Assembly: GCF_015351595.1 (NCBI RefSeq) | Contig: NZ_JADKPT010000001.1 | Location: 496,001-560,000, forward strand | From: Flavobacterium sp. LC2016-12 | GTDB taxonomy: Bacteria > Bacteroidota > Bacteroidia > Flavobacteriales > Flavobacteriaceae | Direction: 5' to 3' | DNA length: 64,000 nt | Part shown: in pieces, positions 39,368 to 48,673 of the stretch | How the letters are laid out: every line of letters starts with the position of its first letter | How positions within the stretch are numbered: position 1 is the stretch's first letter | The notes under the pieces: generated by a model | What the model was told of the DNA's origin: nothing | Database searches by the model: none | What the model saw: the letters and a program-made list of their open reading frames with translations, nothing else | Made by a program: the position numbers and the translations under genes

Positions 39368-41638
39368 ATGAAAAAACAATCCTCTAAAGCCTTATTAACC
39401 ATGGCTTTGTTTGTAGGGATTTCTTCTGTTTGGGCGCAACAAACCCCAGCTACAACAGCAGTAAATTCGGTAAACAATTACAATTATCATGATGCTTTTG
39501 CGCCACATTTTTACACAAAAAATGGCACATCAACCCGTTCTGCAAGTGGTCAGCCTGGTGTTGAGTATTGGCAAAACAGAGCTGATTATCAAATAACAGC
39601 AAAATTAGATGCGGTAAAAAATGAAATTACTGGTACTGATGAAATCACTTATACCAATAATAGTCCGGATAAATTATCATTTGTTTGGTTAAACTTAGAT
39701 CAAAACTTATTTAAGGAAGATTCAAGAGGAAATGCAGTTGTGCCTTTAACAGGAAGCCGCAACGGAGCTCAGGGGCAGCTTTTTGATGGAGGTAATAAAA
39801 TTAAATCAGTAAAAGTAATCTCTAACGGAAAAACTAAAGTTGAAACTGATGCAAAATTTATTGTTACAGATACCAGAATGCAAATTTTCCTTCCGGAAGA
39901 ATTGGCTTCAAAGGGAGGGGCTGTAAAAATAAAAATTGAATTTTCATTCATTGCTCCTTTCGAAGGATCAGACAGAATGGGAGTTTTAGAAACAAAAAAT
40001 GGAAAAATTTTTACTATTGCACAATGGTACCCACGTATGTGTGTGTATGATGATGTACGCGGCTGGAATACTGCACCTTATTTAGGAGCTTCTGAGTTCT
40101 ATCTGGAATACGGAAATTTTGACGTGAAACTTACAGTTCCTGCGAATCATTATGTTGTAGGTTCAGGAGAATTGTTGAATGGCGCAGAAGTTTTGCCAGC
40201 AGAACAATTTAAACGTTATAAAGCTGCTTCACAAAGCGATAAAACTGTGATGATTCGTACAGCAGAAGAAGTTGCTGCAACTGCAACAGCCAATGCAACG
40301 GCACAGAAAACATGGCACTATCAAATAAAAAATGCTCGTGATTTCTCTTGGGCATCTTCTCCTGCTTTTATTTTGGACGGAGCAAAGATTAATTTGCCAA
40401 GTGGTAAAAAATCGTTGGCTTTATCAGCTTATCCGGTTGAAAGTGCTGGAAATGATGCTTGGGGGCGTTCTACAGAATATACAAAAGCGTCTATCGAGAA
40501 TTATTCAAAAAGGTGGTTTGAATATCCTTACCCAGCTGCAACAAACGTTGCAGGAAATGAAGGCGGAATGGAATATCCAGGTATTGTTTTTTGTGGATGG
40601 AAATCTAAAGGAGATGATTTATGGGGAGTTACTGACCACGAATTTGGACATATTTGGTTTCCTATGATTGTAGGATCTAATGAACGTTTATTTGCATGGA
40701 TGGATGAAGGTTTTAACACTTTTATTAATTCTGTAAGTTCTTTTGATTTCAATAATGGAGAGTACAAACAAAAACCTGCAGATCTTCATGAAGATGTAGA
40801 GTATTATACAAGTCCAAAATTAGAAACGATTATGAGTTCTCCTGACAATATGAAGGAAGCTAATATTGGCGTTTTATGTTATGCAAAACCAAGTGCAGGA
40901 TTGACAATTTTGAGAGAGCAGGTTTTAGGACAAGAGCGTTTTGATAAAGCATTACGTACTTATGTTGAACGTTGGGCTTACAAGCATCCGACTCCTGATG
41001 ATTTCTTTAGAACAATTGAAAACGTTGCCGGAGAAGATTTAAGTTGGTTCTGGAGAAGTTGGTTTGTAAATAACTGGAGATTTGACCAAGGGATTAATTC
41101 TATTAAATATGTTAAAAACGACCCATCTAAGGGTGTTGTAATTAATGTAGAGAATTTCGATAAAATGCCAATGCCGATTATTTTGGATGTAAAAACAAAA
41201 AGTGGAAAAGTAACGAGAGTGAAATTGCCTGTTGAAATTTGGCAACGTAATAATGACTGGACTTTTAAACACAACTCTACTGAAGAGATTGAAAGCATTA
41301 CACTAGATCCTGATCACGCTTTCCCAGATTATAATGAAAGTAATAATGTTTGGACAGCAGGAAAAGGTAAAGTGGAGAAAGACATTATTTTAGATGGATA
41401 TGTAGGGAATTACTCTGCTGCAAATGGTCCTCTAAAAATTGAATTTACAGAGAAAAACAGTGTTCTGAATGCAGAAATTACAAATTATCCTAAGTTTGCT
41501 GTTGAGCCTGTAGCAGGTGAAAAAGATACTTTTGAGTCTAAAAGAGCGGGACTAAAATTTAAATTTAATGAAGCTAAAACAGGTTTTGATATGGTTGTTT
41601 TAGGGAATGGAAAAGTTATTCCGTTTACTAAGAACTAA
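39368..41638 (+). CDS. M1 family zinc metallopeptidase, secreted
   Basis: A 756-residue aminopeptidase-like protein with signal peptide (cut near VWAQQ). An N-terminal beta domain carries the substrate-binding GGMEYPG in place of GxMEN. The zinc site is HEFGH with the downstream Glu in MDEGFNTF. The C-terminal part ends in a lipocalin-like segment (about 690-756). I take the ATG at 39368 ([10 protein letters not shown]) since an upstream TTG at 39344 would spoil the signal sequence. It probably degrades peptides outside the cytoplasm. No CHU_C-type sorting domain is seen, so Sec export to the periplasm or outer membrane is likely. Confidence 0.93.
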   Translation: MKKQSSKALLTMALFVGISSVWAQQTPATTAVNSVNNYNYHDAFAPHFYTKNGTSTRSASGQPGVEYWQNRADYQITAKLDAVKNEITGTDEITYTNNSPDKLSFVWLNLDQNLFKEDSRGNAVVPLTGSRNGAQGQLFDGGNKIKSVKVISNGKTKVETDAKFIVTDTRMQIFLPEELASKGGAVKIKIEFSFIAPFEGSDRMGVLETKNGKIFTIAQWYPRMCVYDDVRGWNTAPYLGASEFYLEYGNFDVKLTVPANHYVVGSGELLNGAEVLPAEQFKRYKAASQSDKTVMIRTAEEVAATATANATAQKTWHYQIKNARDFSWASSPAFILDGAKINLPSGKKSLALSAYPVESAGNDAWGRSTEYTKASIENYSKRWFEYPYPAATNVAGNEGGMEYPGIVFCGWKSKGDDLWGVTDHEFGHIWFPMIVGSNERLFAWMDEGFNTFINSVSSFDFNNGEYKQKPADLHEDVEYYTSPKLETIMSSPDNMKEANIGVLCYAKPSAGLTILREQVLGQERFDKALRTYVERWAYKHPTPDDFFRTIENVAGEDLSWFWRSWFVNNWRFDQGINSIKYVKNDPSKGVVINVENFDKMPMPIILDVKTKSGKVTRVKLPVEIWQRNNDWTFKHNSTEEIESITLDPDHAFPDYNESNNVWTAGKGKVEKDIILDGYVGNYSAANGPLKIEFTEKNSVLNAEITNYPKFAVEPVAGEKDTFESKRAGLKFKFNEAKTGFDMVVLGNGKVIPFTKN

Positions 41639-41660
41639 AAAATAAAATCTTAAAATATTT

Positions 41661-41700
41661 AAAACCCGATAGTTAAATACAACTATCGGGTTTTCTTTTT
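41661..41700 (+). terminator. Intrinsic terminator after the M1 peptidase gene
   Basis: Perfect 14-bp arms (41661-41674/41681-41694, core ACCCGATAGTT) are followed by a T-rich tail. Confidence 0.9.
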
Positions 41701-41796
41701 TATTTTATAATTTTTAAGTTGCAGGTTTAAAAAAAACACCTTAGTGCCTTTGAAAAAAAATAACATTACGCTAAAAAAATGTTAGAATTTATTTTT

Positions 41797-41830
41797 TTTG
41801 TTTTCTAAATAAAAAAATAGTGTACTTTTG
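41797..41830 (+). promoter_or_regulatory. Promoter of the arginine/proline cluster
   Basis: TTTG at 41797-41800 and a perfect TACTTTTG at 41823-41830 with a 22-bp spacer. The expected transcription start (about 41836) falls at the ATG of the 28-codon leader ORF. Confidence 0.65.
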
Positions 41831-41836
41831 CACTCG

Positions 41837-41923
41837 ATGAATAAAATAAGTTTACATATAACTTCTTTGTCACGGACAAACTCTCCTGTAACTTCTCCCG
41901 AAGTACGGATACTATCTCTATAG
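41837..41923 (+). CDS. Candidate 28-residue leader peptide of the arginine cluster
   Basis: ATG to TAG encodes MNKISLHITSLSRTNSPVTS followed by PEVRILSL. Both arginines are CGG, a codon that is rare in this AT-rich gene set. The ORF starts at or next to the predicted transcription start, so it would be translated leaderless or nearly so. Hairpins overlap its middle and its stop codon. A role in arginine-dependent control is inference; conservation in relatives would decide it. Confidence 0.4.
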   Translation: MNKISLHITSLSRTNSPVTSPEVRILSL

Positions 41924-42002
41924 TATTCACAGAGTTTTTCGCCGCGTATTTATTTATATTCATTTTTCATTTTGAAATCACACAATTTGTCCATTGGACA
42001 AA
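41866..42002 (+). promoter_or_regulatory. Structured leader with alternative hairpins upstream of the arginine genes
   Basis: The visible stems are TTTGTC/GACAAA (41866-41871/41875-41880), ATACTAT/ATAGTAT (41909-41915/41920-41926) and a longer-range AAACTCT/AGAGTTT (41878-41884/41931-41937) followed by TTTC. There is also a perfect TTTGTCCA-T-TGGACAAA (41986-42002). The GGACAAA sequence occurs twice and could compete for the same TTTGTCC partner. The layout fits transcriptional or translational attenuation but also other RNA-based control. Confidence 0.4.
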
Positions 42003-42158
42003 CATATCCTAAAACTATATATTATTTTGTGAATTTTCTAAATCAATCTTTTGATTTTGAGAATGTTACTTCTATTTTGTCTAATTTTATTGGATTGATT
42101 TCTAGATTTCAAACTAAACAGTACGTTTTAATTTTTAACTCTAACTTCAACTATTGAA

Positions 42159-42800
42159 ATGAAAATCTCTATTGTTGTAACTCAAGAAGAACACTTCAAA
42201 TTCGCACAGGAAATTTGCGATACGATAGAATCATCTGCCTTATTAAGAGGTACGGGGATTGCTAAAAGAACTCCTGAGTACATTCAGAAAAAAATGGCGA
42301 ACGGTGATGCAATGATTGCTCTGGCAGATGGAAAATTTGCAGGTTTTTGTTATATCGAAAGTTGGCAGCACGGAAAATTCGTGGCACATTCTGGTTTAAT
42401 TGTACATCCGGATTACAGAAGTTTAGGTTTGGCTAAAAAGATCAAATCCAAAGTTTTTGATTATTCACTGCAAAGATATCCTGATGCTAAAATATTTGGA
42501 ATCACTACTGGTTTAGCGGTAATGAAAATCAACTCTGATTTAGGATACAAACCAGTACCTTTTTCTGAATTAACTACTGATCCAAGTTTTTGGTCAGGCT
42601 GTAAAACCTGTACCAACTACGAAATTCTGAAAAGCAAGGAAAACAAAATGTGTCTTTGTACCGGAATGTTGTATGACCCAAAAGAAAAACAAAAAGATCC
42701 TCCAAGACATCCTTTTAACGAAGCTGTTTTGAACAGGTTGAAAAAAATAAAACAAGCTTTATTCTTAAATAAAATTATGTCTTTTATTTTTTTGTCATAA
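42159..42800 (+). CDS. GNAT acetyltransferase heading the arginine cluster (probable N-acetylglutamate synthase)
   Basis: A 213-residue GNAT-fold protein with an acetyl-CoA site in HSGLIVHPDYRSLGLAKKIK and an adjacent ITTGLAVMKINSDLGYKPV. It has a cysteine-rich stretch (SGCKTCTNYEIL and KMCLCTGM) not seen in ordinary small GNATs. As the first gene before argG and argC, and with no argA or argJ in the cluster, it most likely makes the acylated glutamate that starts the pathway. This is inference from position; acetyl versus succinyl donor is undecided. Confidence 0.8.
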   Translation: MKISIVVTQEEHFKFAQEICDTIESSALLRGTGIAKRTPEYIQKKMANGDAMIALADGKFAGFCYIESWQHGKFVAHSGLIVHPDYRSLGLAKKIKSKVFDYSLQRYPDAKIFGITTGLAVMKINSDLGYKPVPFSELTTDPSFWSGCKTCTNYEILKSKENKMCLCTGMLYDPKEKQKDPPRHPFNEAVLNRLKKIKQALFLNKIMSFIFLS

Positions 42801-42865
42801 GAATACCAATAAAAAAGAAATCTCAAACTTGCTAAATACGAAAGTATTAGCCTAAATTATATAAA

Positions 42866-44059
42866 ATGAAAAAAGTTGTATTAGCTTATAGTGGAGGATT
42901 AGATACCTCGTATTGTTTGAAATATTTAAAAAATGAAAAAGGATACGAAGTTCATACCGTACTTGTAGATACAGGAGGATTTGATGCTGAAGAATTATCA
43001 GCAATTGAAAAAAGAGCCTACGAATTAGGAAGCGCACAACACGCAAATCTTACAATCGTAGATAAATATTATGATAAAGCTATAAAATATTTGATTTTCG
43101 GAAATGTATTAAAAAACAATACTTATCCGTTATCAGTAAGTGCAGAGCGTGTTTTTCAGGCAATTGAGGCTATTAAATATGCTAAAAAAGTAGGAGCAAG
43201 TGCTATTGCACACGGAAGTACTGGTGCAGGAAATGATCAGATTCGTTTTGATTTGATTTTCCAGACTATCGCTCCGGAAATTGAAATTATAACGCCAATT
43301 AGAGATTTAAAACTTTCAAGACAAGAGGAAGTTGATTATTTAGCTCAAAATGGTGTTCATTATTCTTGGGAAAAAGCGCAATATTCTATCAACAAAGGAC
43401 TTTGGGGAACAAGTGTTGGAGGAAAAGAAACGTTAACTTCAAGCCAGCCATTGCCAAGTGAAGCTTATCCTTCACAATTGCAAAAAGAAGGAGAAGAAAA
43501 AGTGACTTTACATTTTGAACAAGGAGAATTAGTTGGATTAAATGGTAAAAAAGATGCTCCTGAAAAAAATATCGTAAAACTTGAAAAACTGGCAAACGCT
43601 TATGCAATTGGTAGAGATATCCATGTTGGAGACACCATTATCGGAATTAAGGGAAGAGTTGGTTTTGAAGCTGCTGCTCCTTTAATCATCATCAAAGCGC
43701 ACCATTTACTAGAAAAACATACACTTGGTAAATGGCAGCAATACTGGAAAGAACAATTAGGAAACTGGTACGGAATGTTATTTCACGAAGGTCAGTTTTT
43801 AGATCCGGTAATGCGTAACATCGAAACCTTTTTGCAAGACACACAAAAAACGGTAAATGGAACTGTAACGGTTTCATTAAAGCCATATCATTTTTCGCTT
43901 GACGGAATTGAATCTAAAAACGATTTGATGAATACAGGTTTCGGTCAATACGGAGAAATGAACAACGCCTGGACGTCTGACGATGCAAAAGGATTTATTA
44001 AGATTTTAGGAAATGCACAAAACATATTTTCATCTGTAAACCATTTAGATCATGATTAA
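42866..44059 (+). CDS. argG: Argininosuccinate synthase
   Basis: Joins citrulline and aspartate using ATP in the seventh step of arginine synthesis. The 397-residue protein has the pyrophosphatase-loop AYSGGLDTSYCLKYL, the HGSTGAGNDQIRFDL motif (AMP and citrulline contacts) and the central YSWEKAQYSINKGLWGTS. It lies 65 bp after the acetyltransferase gene and overlaps argC by 8 bp, so these genes are translated together. Confidence 0.97.
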   Translation: MKKVVLAYSGGLDTSYCLKYLKNEKGYEVHTVLVDTGGFDAEELSAIEKRAYELGSAQHANLTIVDKYYDKAIKYLIFGNVLKNNTYPLSVSAERVFQAIEAIKYAKKVGASAIAHGSTGAGNDQIRFDLIFQTIAPEIEIITPIRDLKLSRQEEVDYLAQNGVHYSWEKAQYSINKGLWGTSVGGKETLTSSQPLPSEAYPSQLQKEGEEKVTLHFEQGELVGLNGKKDAPEKNIVKLEKLANAYAIGRDIHVGDTIIGIKGRVGFEAAAPLIIIKAHHLLEKHTLGKWQQYWKEQLGNWYGMLFHEGQFLDPVMRNIETFLQDTQKTVNGTVTVSLKPYHFSLDGIESKNDLMNTGFGQYGEMNNAWTSDDAKGFIKILGNAQNIFSSVNHLDHD

Positions 44060-45029
44060 TGTCGGAATAATTGGTGGTTCAGGCTACACGGCCGGAGAAC
44101 TTATCAGAATATTAATGTATCATCCCAATGTAAATATCGATTTTGTTTACAGTACGACCAATTCGGGTAAACCACTTTCTGTGGCGCACCACGATTTGAT
44201 GGGAGATATTGAAATGAATTTTACTGACACCATCAATCCAGAGGTGAATGTTGTGTTTTTATGTTTAGGGCATGGAAAGTCAATTTCCTTTTTGAAGGAG
44301 AATCAATTTGCAAGTCACACTAAAATCATTGACTTAGGAAATGATTTCAGATTAAATAAAGACGCTCATTTCGAAGGAAAAGATTTCATTTATGGTTTAC
44401 CAGAACTGAATAAAGCGGATATTAAAAAAGCAAATTATATTGCAAATCCAGGTTGTTTTGCGACAGCGATTCAGTTGGCATTATTGCCTTTGGCTAAAAA
44501 TAATTTGTTGAATAATGATGTTCATATTAATGCAACTACAGGAAGTACCGGCGCTGGAGTTGGTCTTTCAGATACTTCGCATTTCAGTTGGAGAAACAAT
44601 AATATGTCGCATTATAAAGCTTTTGAACACCAACATTTAGGAGAAATCTCAGAAAGTTTGGTTCAATTGCAGGATGATTTTGAAAGTGAATTGCTTTTTA
44701 TTCCGAACAGAGGAGATTTTCCAAGAGGGATTTTTGCAACATTATATACACTATCCGACGATAGTTTAGAACAATTGGTTGCCAAATACGAAGATTTCTA
44801 TAAAAACGAACCGTTTGTAACCGTTACAACGACGAATATTAATATGAAACAAGTCGTACAAACCAACAAATGTATCATCAGTTTATTGAAAAAAGGAAAC
44901 CGGGTTTTAATAACTTCAGTTATTGATAACTTAACCAAAGGTGCTTCAGGACAAGCGATTCAAAACATGAATTTAATGTTCGGATTAGAAGAAACCACCG
45001 GTTTACATTTGAAACCAAGCGGATTTTAG
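44052..45029 (+). CDS. argC: N-acetyl-gamma-glutamyl-phosphate reductase
   Basis: Reduces N-acetylglutamyl phosphate to the semialdehyde with NADPH. The protein is 325 residues with the N-terminal Rossmann motif VGIIGGSGYTAGELIRIL, the catalytic Cys in NPGCFATAIQLAL and His in EHQHLGEI. It overlaps argG by 8 bp. A repeat-filled spacer of 153 bp separates it from argD; in other flavobacteria proC can be found at about this place. Confidence 0.97.
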   Translation: MINVGIIGGSGYTAGELIRILMYHPNVNIDFVYSTTNSGKPLSVAHHDLMGDIEMNFTDTINPEVNVVFLCLGHGKSISFLKENQFASHTKIIDLGNDFRLNKDAHFEGKDFIYGLPELNKADIKKANYIANPGCFATAIQLALLPLAKNNLLNNDVHINATTGSTGAGVGLSDTSHFSWRNNNMSHYKAFEHQHLGEISESLVQLQDDFESELLFIPNRGDFPRGIFATLYTLSDDSLEQLVAKYEDFYKNEPFVTVTTTNINMKQVVQTNKCIISLLKKGNRVLITSVIDNLTKGASGQAIQNMNLMFGLEETTGLHLKPSGF

Positions 45030-45038
45030 AGAAAATTT

Positions 45039-45165
45039 GTTTCAGGTTTAAAGTTTCAAGTTCCACGTTCTTTGCGTTACTTGAAATAGGAATACTGAAA
45101 ATTAAACTAGTTTTAAGTTCCAAGTTTCACGTTCTACAAATAACTTGAAACCTGAAACCTGAAAC
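45039..45165. repeat. Imperfect inverted repeat in the argC-argD spacer
   Basis: The left arm at 45039-45062 begins GTTTCAGGTTT and the right arm at 45142-45165 ends AAACCTGAAAC; 22 of 24 positions pair. Between them the phrase AAGTTCCACGTTCT and a near copy (TTTCACGTTCT) occur as direct repeats. It looks like an inserted repeat unit rather than operon sequence. Confidence 0.7.
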
Positions 45166-45182
45166 AAAATAAACAAAAAGAC

Positions 45183-46322
45183 ATGAATTTATTTAACGTA
45201 TACCCACTTTATGACATAACGCCTGTAAAAGCAGTAGACTGCACTATTACAGACAATAACGGAGTGGAATATTTAGACTTATATAGTGGACATGGTGTAA
45301 TTTCGATTGGCCATACACAACCTGATTATGTTGAAAAACTAAAAAATCAGTTAAATCACTTAGGATTTTATTCGAATGCTATTCAGAATCCTTTGCAGGT
45401 TGAATTGGCTCAGAAATTAGGAAAACTTTCAGGATTAGAAGATTATGAACTGTTTTTATGCAGTTCTGGAGCCGAAGCAAATGAAAATGCTTTGAAACTA
45501 GCTTCTTTCCATAATGGAAAATCAAGAGTTATAGCTTTTGATAATTCTTTTCATGGAAGAACTTCTGCAGCAGTTGCGGTTACTGATAATAAAAAAATTG
45601 TGGCGCCAATTAATGCACAGCAAGTAGTTACTTTTTTACCATTAAACCAAATTGATTTAGTAGAAGCAGAGCTTGCAAAAGGCGATGTTACTGCCGTAAT
45701 AATTGAAGGAATTCAAGGAGTTGGAGGTTTAGATCAGGGAACTACTGAGTTTTTTCAGGCTTTAGAAAAAGCATGTAAAAAATACGATGTTGTTTTGATT
45801 TTAGATGAAGTACAATCAGGATACGGAAGAAGTGGAAAATTCTTTGCTTTTCAACATCACGGAATTAATGCTGATATTATTTCTGTAGCAAAAGGAATGG
45901 GGAACGGTTTTCCTGTTGGAGCGATCTTAATTTCTCCAAAATTTGAAGCGAGTTATGGCTTATTAGGAACTACTTTCGGCGGAAGCCATTTATCTTGTGC
46001 AGCAGGAATTGCGGTTCTTGATGTAATAGAAAAGCTAAATTTAATAGATAATGTAAACGAAGTTTCAGCTTATTTTTCAGAGCAAATCAAGCAAGTTCCT
46101 GGAATTAAACAAGTAAAAGGAAAAGGATTAATGCTTGGAGTTGAATTTGACTTTGATGTTTCAGCTTTAAGAAAGAAATTAATTATTGAGAAACATATTT
46201 TTACGGGAAGTGCGAACAACAAAAATCTGTTAAGAATTTTGCCACCGCTTACTGTGAAAAAATCAGATATTGACACTTTTATTGTAGCTTTAAAAGAGAG
46301 TTTGGAAGAGCTTCAAAACTAA
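45183..46322 (+). CDS. argD: Acetylornithine aminotransferase family protein
   Basis: A class-III PLP aminotransferase that converts the acylated glutamate semialdehyde to N-acylornithine. The 379 residues have SSGAEANENALKLA, the HGRTSAAVAVT loop, ILDEVQSGYGRSGKFFA and the PLP lysine in SVAKGMGNGFPVGAI. The Asp in LDEVQ and the TTFGGSH loop also fit. Ornithine aminotransferase (rocD) is similar, but position in the arginine cluster supports argD. The spacer to proA carries a perfect 12-bp palindrome. Confidence 0.94.
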   Translation: MNLFNVYPLYDITPVKAVDCTITDNNGVEYLDLYSGHGVISIGHTQPDYVEKLKNQLNHLGFYSNAIQNPLQVELAQKLGKLSGLEDYELFLCSSGAEANENALKLASFHNGKSRVIAFDNSFHGRTSAAVAVTDNKKIVAPINAQQVVTFLPLNQIDLVEAELAKGDVTAVIIEGIQGVGGLDQGTTEFFQALEKACKKYDVVLILDEVQSGYGRSGKFFAFQHHGINADIISVAKGMGNGFPVGAILISPKFEASYGLLGTTFGGSHLSCAAGIAVLDVIEKLNLIDNVNEVSAYFSEQIKQVPGIKQVKGKGLMLGVEFDFDVSALRKKLIIEKHIFTGSANNKNLLRILPPLTVKKSDIDTFIVALKESLEELQN

Positions 46323-46331
46323 AATGCTTAT

Positions 46332-46358
46332 CCTAACAGGTTTCCAAAACCTGTTAGG
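46332..46358. repeat. Palindromic repeat in the argD-proA spacer
   Basis: Perfect 12-bp arms (46332-46343/46347-46358, CCTAACAGGTTT and its complement) with a CCA loop. The sequence belongs to no terminator with a T tail, and resembles short repeats found widely in flavobacterial spacers. Confidence 0.75.
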
Positions 46359-46418
46359 TATATTATAAGGTTTCGATTAAGAGAAACAACCAAAAAAACA
46401 ACCAACCAACTATAAATT

Positions 46419-47612
46419 ATGAATCCATTATCAATTGAAAAACGCAATCTCGTTTTGCGCTCCATGGCAAAGCTTGTCGATCAGGAGCGGAATCAAATCA
46501 TTCTTACCAATCAGGAGGATTTATTGGCTTATGACGGCTCAGATTTAGCGATGGAAGAACGTTTGAAAGTAGATGATAAAAAGGTCGATGAGATGATTTT
46601 ATCATTGAATCAATTGGCTTCTCAAGAAGATCCTGTTGGAGTAGAACGTTTTCATTTTGTTCATGATAATGGAATTAAAGTTATTAATAAAACGGCTGCA
46701 TTTGGTACGATTTTAATTATTTACGAATCGCGCCCGGATGTTACGATTGAAGCAGGCGGAATTGCCTTTAAATCCGGTAATAAGATTTTATTAAAAGGTG
46801 GAAAAGAAGCTTTACAATCAAATTTGAAAATTGTGGCGCTATGGCATAAGGCTTTGGAAGAGAATGGAGTTTCAAAAGACTGGGTTGAATATTTGAATTA
46901 CAATCGTACAGAAACTCAGGCTTTCTTAGAAAAACCAACTCAAAAAGTCGATTTAATTGTTCCGAGAGGTGGAGAAAAATTAATTGAGTTTGTCAAACAG
47001 CACGCCACTTGTCCGGTAATTGTTAGCGGTCGTGGAAACAATTTTGTTTACGTTCATGAAAATGCCGATACCGATTTAGCTTTAAAAGTAATTTTAAATG
47101 CCAAAACTTCTAAAATCTCGGCTTGTAATGCTTTGGATAAAGTTTTAATCGATTCAAGATTACCAAATTTCGAAGGTTTTGCCGCCATGTTAATCGAAGC
47201 TTTAACGGAATCTAAAGTGGAAATTATCGTTGATAAATCATTAGAAAATTTCGAAAATACCGAAACACTTCAAAATGAAGATATCTGGTACGAAGAATTT
47301 TTGGATTATAAAATTGTCATCGGAACCATTGATTCTGAAGAACATGCAATTGAAAAAATCAACAAATATTGCGGAGGACATTCAGCAGCGATTATTACAA
47401 AGGATGAAAAAAAGGCAAAGCAATTCATGGAGTCTATTGACGCCGCTGCAGTGTATCATAATGCGTCAACACGTTTTACAGATGGAGGACAATTTGGTTT
47501 AGGCGGAGAATTAGCGATAAGTACAGATAAATTGCACCAAAGAGGACCAATTGGTTTACAGCATTTGGTTACCAATAAGTGGTACGTTTACGGAGAAGGG
47601 CAAATACGTTAG
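46419..47612 (+). CDS. proA: Gamma-glutamyl phosphate reductase
   Basis: Reduces glutamyl-5-phosphate to the semialdehyde in proline synthesis. The 397-residue aldehyde-dehydrogenase-like protein has YESRPDVTIEAGGIAFKSGN, the DLIVPRGGEKL loop, and a catalytic Cys in ISACNALDKV. It lies between argD and proB in this mixed arginine/proline cluster. Confidence 0.97.
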   Translation: MNPLSIEKRNLVLRSMAKLVDQERNQIILTNQEDLLAYDGSDLAMEERLKVDDKKVDEMILSLNQLASQEDPVGVERFHFVHDNGIKVINKTAAFGTILIIYESRPDVTIEAGGIAFKSGNKILLKGGKEALQSNLKIVALWHKALEENGVSKDWVEYLNYNRTETQAFLEKPTQKVDLIVPRGGEKLIEFVKQHATCPVIVSGRGNNFVYVHENADTDLALKVILNAKTSKISACNALDKVLIDSRLPNFEGFAAMLIEALTESKVEIIVDKSLENFENTETLQNEDIWYEEFLDYKIVIGTIDSEEHAIEKINKYCGGHSAAIITKDEKKAKQFMESIDAAAVYHNASTRFTDGGQFGLGGELAISTDKLHQRGPIGLQHLVTNKWYVYGEGQIR

Positions 47613-47804
47613 AATTTTAGATTTCTGATTTTAGATTTTAGATTGGTGGGGGAAGATTTTTTGATTTCAAATAATTGGAATTGGATTTAAAAATTGGAAT
47701 TTAAATTAAAGACAAAGCTTTGCGAACTTAGCGTTTGTAAACACAAAAAATATAAAAAACCTTGCGCACTTTGCGGTTAAAAAACTGCGGTTAAAACAAC
47801 AACA
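47613..47804. other. Repeat-like proA-proB spacer
   Basis: The 192-bp spacer contains a short direct repeat (ATTTTAGATT-type phrase about three times near 47617-47645) and the phrases AAGCTTTGCGAACTTAGCG and CTTGCGCACTTTGCGG. They are of the kind that recurs in Flavobacterium spacers (compare CCCTTGCGGTTAATC near 61397). I see no gene and no clear terminator. Confidence 0.4.
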
Positions 47805-48566
47805 ATGGGGAAAAAGCGGATTTTATTAAAAATAGGAAGTAATACTTTAACCAAGGAAACCAATCATATTTCGCGGGGAAAGATTGAAGATATTGGTATG
47901 CAGATTGCCGCTTTAAACAAAGATTACGAATTTGTAATTGTAAGTTCAGGAGCAATTGCCGCGGCAAAACAATTTGTAAAACTAGAAAGTAAAGGCAAAG
48001 AAATTGCATTAAAACAAGCTTTGGCTTCGATTGGACAACCCCATTTAATGCGGATTTTCCATGAAAATTTCAGTGATTTAGGTTTATTGACATCCCAGTG
48101 TTTATTGTCTTATTCTGATTTTGAAAAGCAGCAATCGAAAGTAAATATTGTCAACACGATTAATGTTTTGGTGGAGAATAATTACATTCCGATTATCAAT
48201 GAAAACGATACTGTCGCCACAGATGAAATCCGGTTTGGAGATAATGATAAATTAGCGGCTTTAACAGCAGTTCTTTTAAATGTTGATATTCTGATAATTG
48301 CAACCAATACAAACGGTATTTATACTAAGAATTCTATTCACGATGAAAATCCGGAAACGATAAAATTAGTTAATGATTTAAAGGTTTTAGAAAAAGAAAT
48401 CGGAGAATCAAAATCATCACACGGGACAGGTGGAATGCAATCTAAAATAGAAGCAGCAGGAATCGCAAAAGCAGCAAATATTGAAACCTGGATTGTGAAC
48501 GGATTAAATGATAATTTTATTTTAAAAGCATTAAAAGATGAAATTCCTTTTACCAGGATTGTGTAA
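47805..48566 (+). CDS. proB: Glutamate 5-kinase
   Basis: Phosphorylates glutamate at the gamma carboxyl, the first step of proline synthesis. The 253 residues form the amino-acid-kinase fold only: RILLKIGSNTLTKE, VIVSSGAIAAAKQF, PIINENDTVATDEI, FGDNDKLAALTA and HGTGGMQSKIEAA. The C-terminal PUA domain of the E. coli enzyme is missing, as in other Bacteroidota. It is 106 bp upstream of the GxxExxY pseudogene. Confidence 0.96.
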   Translation: MGKKRILLKIGSNTLTKETNHISRGKIEDIGMQIAALNKDYEFVIVSSGAIAAAKQFVKLESKGKEIALKQALASIGQPHLMRIFHENFSDLGLLTSQCLLSYSDFEKQQSKVNIVNTINVLVENNYIPIINENDTVATDEIRFGDNDKLAALTAVLLNVDILIIATNTNGIYTKNSIHDENPETIKLVNDLKVLEKEIGESKSSHGTGGMQSKIEAAGIAKAANIETWIVNGLNDNFILKALKDEIPFTRIV

Positions 48567-48570
48567 ATAG

Positions 48571-48624
48571 AACACGGATGAAACGGATTCGCTATCGCGA
48601 AAACGCGGATTTAAACGGATTTTT
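48571..48624. repeat. Left inverted repeat of the GxxExxY cassette
   Basis: A 54-bp element containing the internal hairpin TTCGCTATCGCGAA. Its reverse complement matches 49061-49114 at about 47 of 54 positions, with the central GCGTTTTCGCGATAGCGAA fully conserved. Confidence 0.9.
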
Positions 48625-48673
48625 TCTTTGTTATTTAATTTAATGTAGTATATTTCATTCAAAATTATTTTTT

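Larger units (their letters stand above)
41701..42158. other. Non-genic stretch: promoter and long leader of the arginine cluster
   Basis: The 520 bp between the M1 peptidase and the acetyltransferase gene hold the terminator at 41661, a promoter at 41797-41830, a 28-codon ORF at 41837-41923, and a set of hairpins to about 42002. The rest up to 42158 is AT-rich; a 61-codon TTG-initiated frame crosses it but shows no coding character. The predicted 5' leader is therefore about 320 nt. Confidence 0.6.

Noticed and set aside
41972..42157. 61-codon frame from a TTG immediately before the acetyltransferase gene
   Set aside because: It starts at a TTG inside a palindromic leader, has no similarity I recognise, and its composition is like the AT-rich spacer. 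The structured leader explains the sequence better.
46332..46358. Terminator between argD and proA
   Set aside because: The palindrome has no T tail on either strand, and the genes on both sides belong to one cluster.
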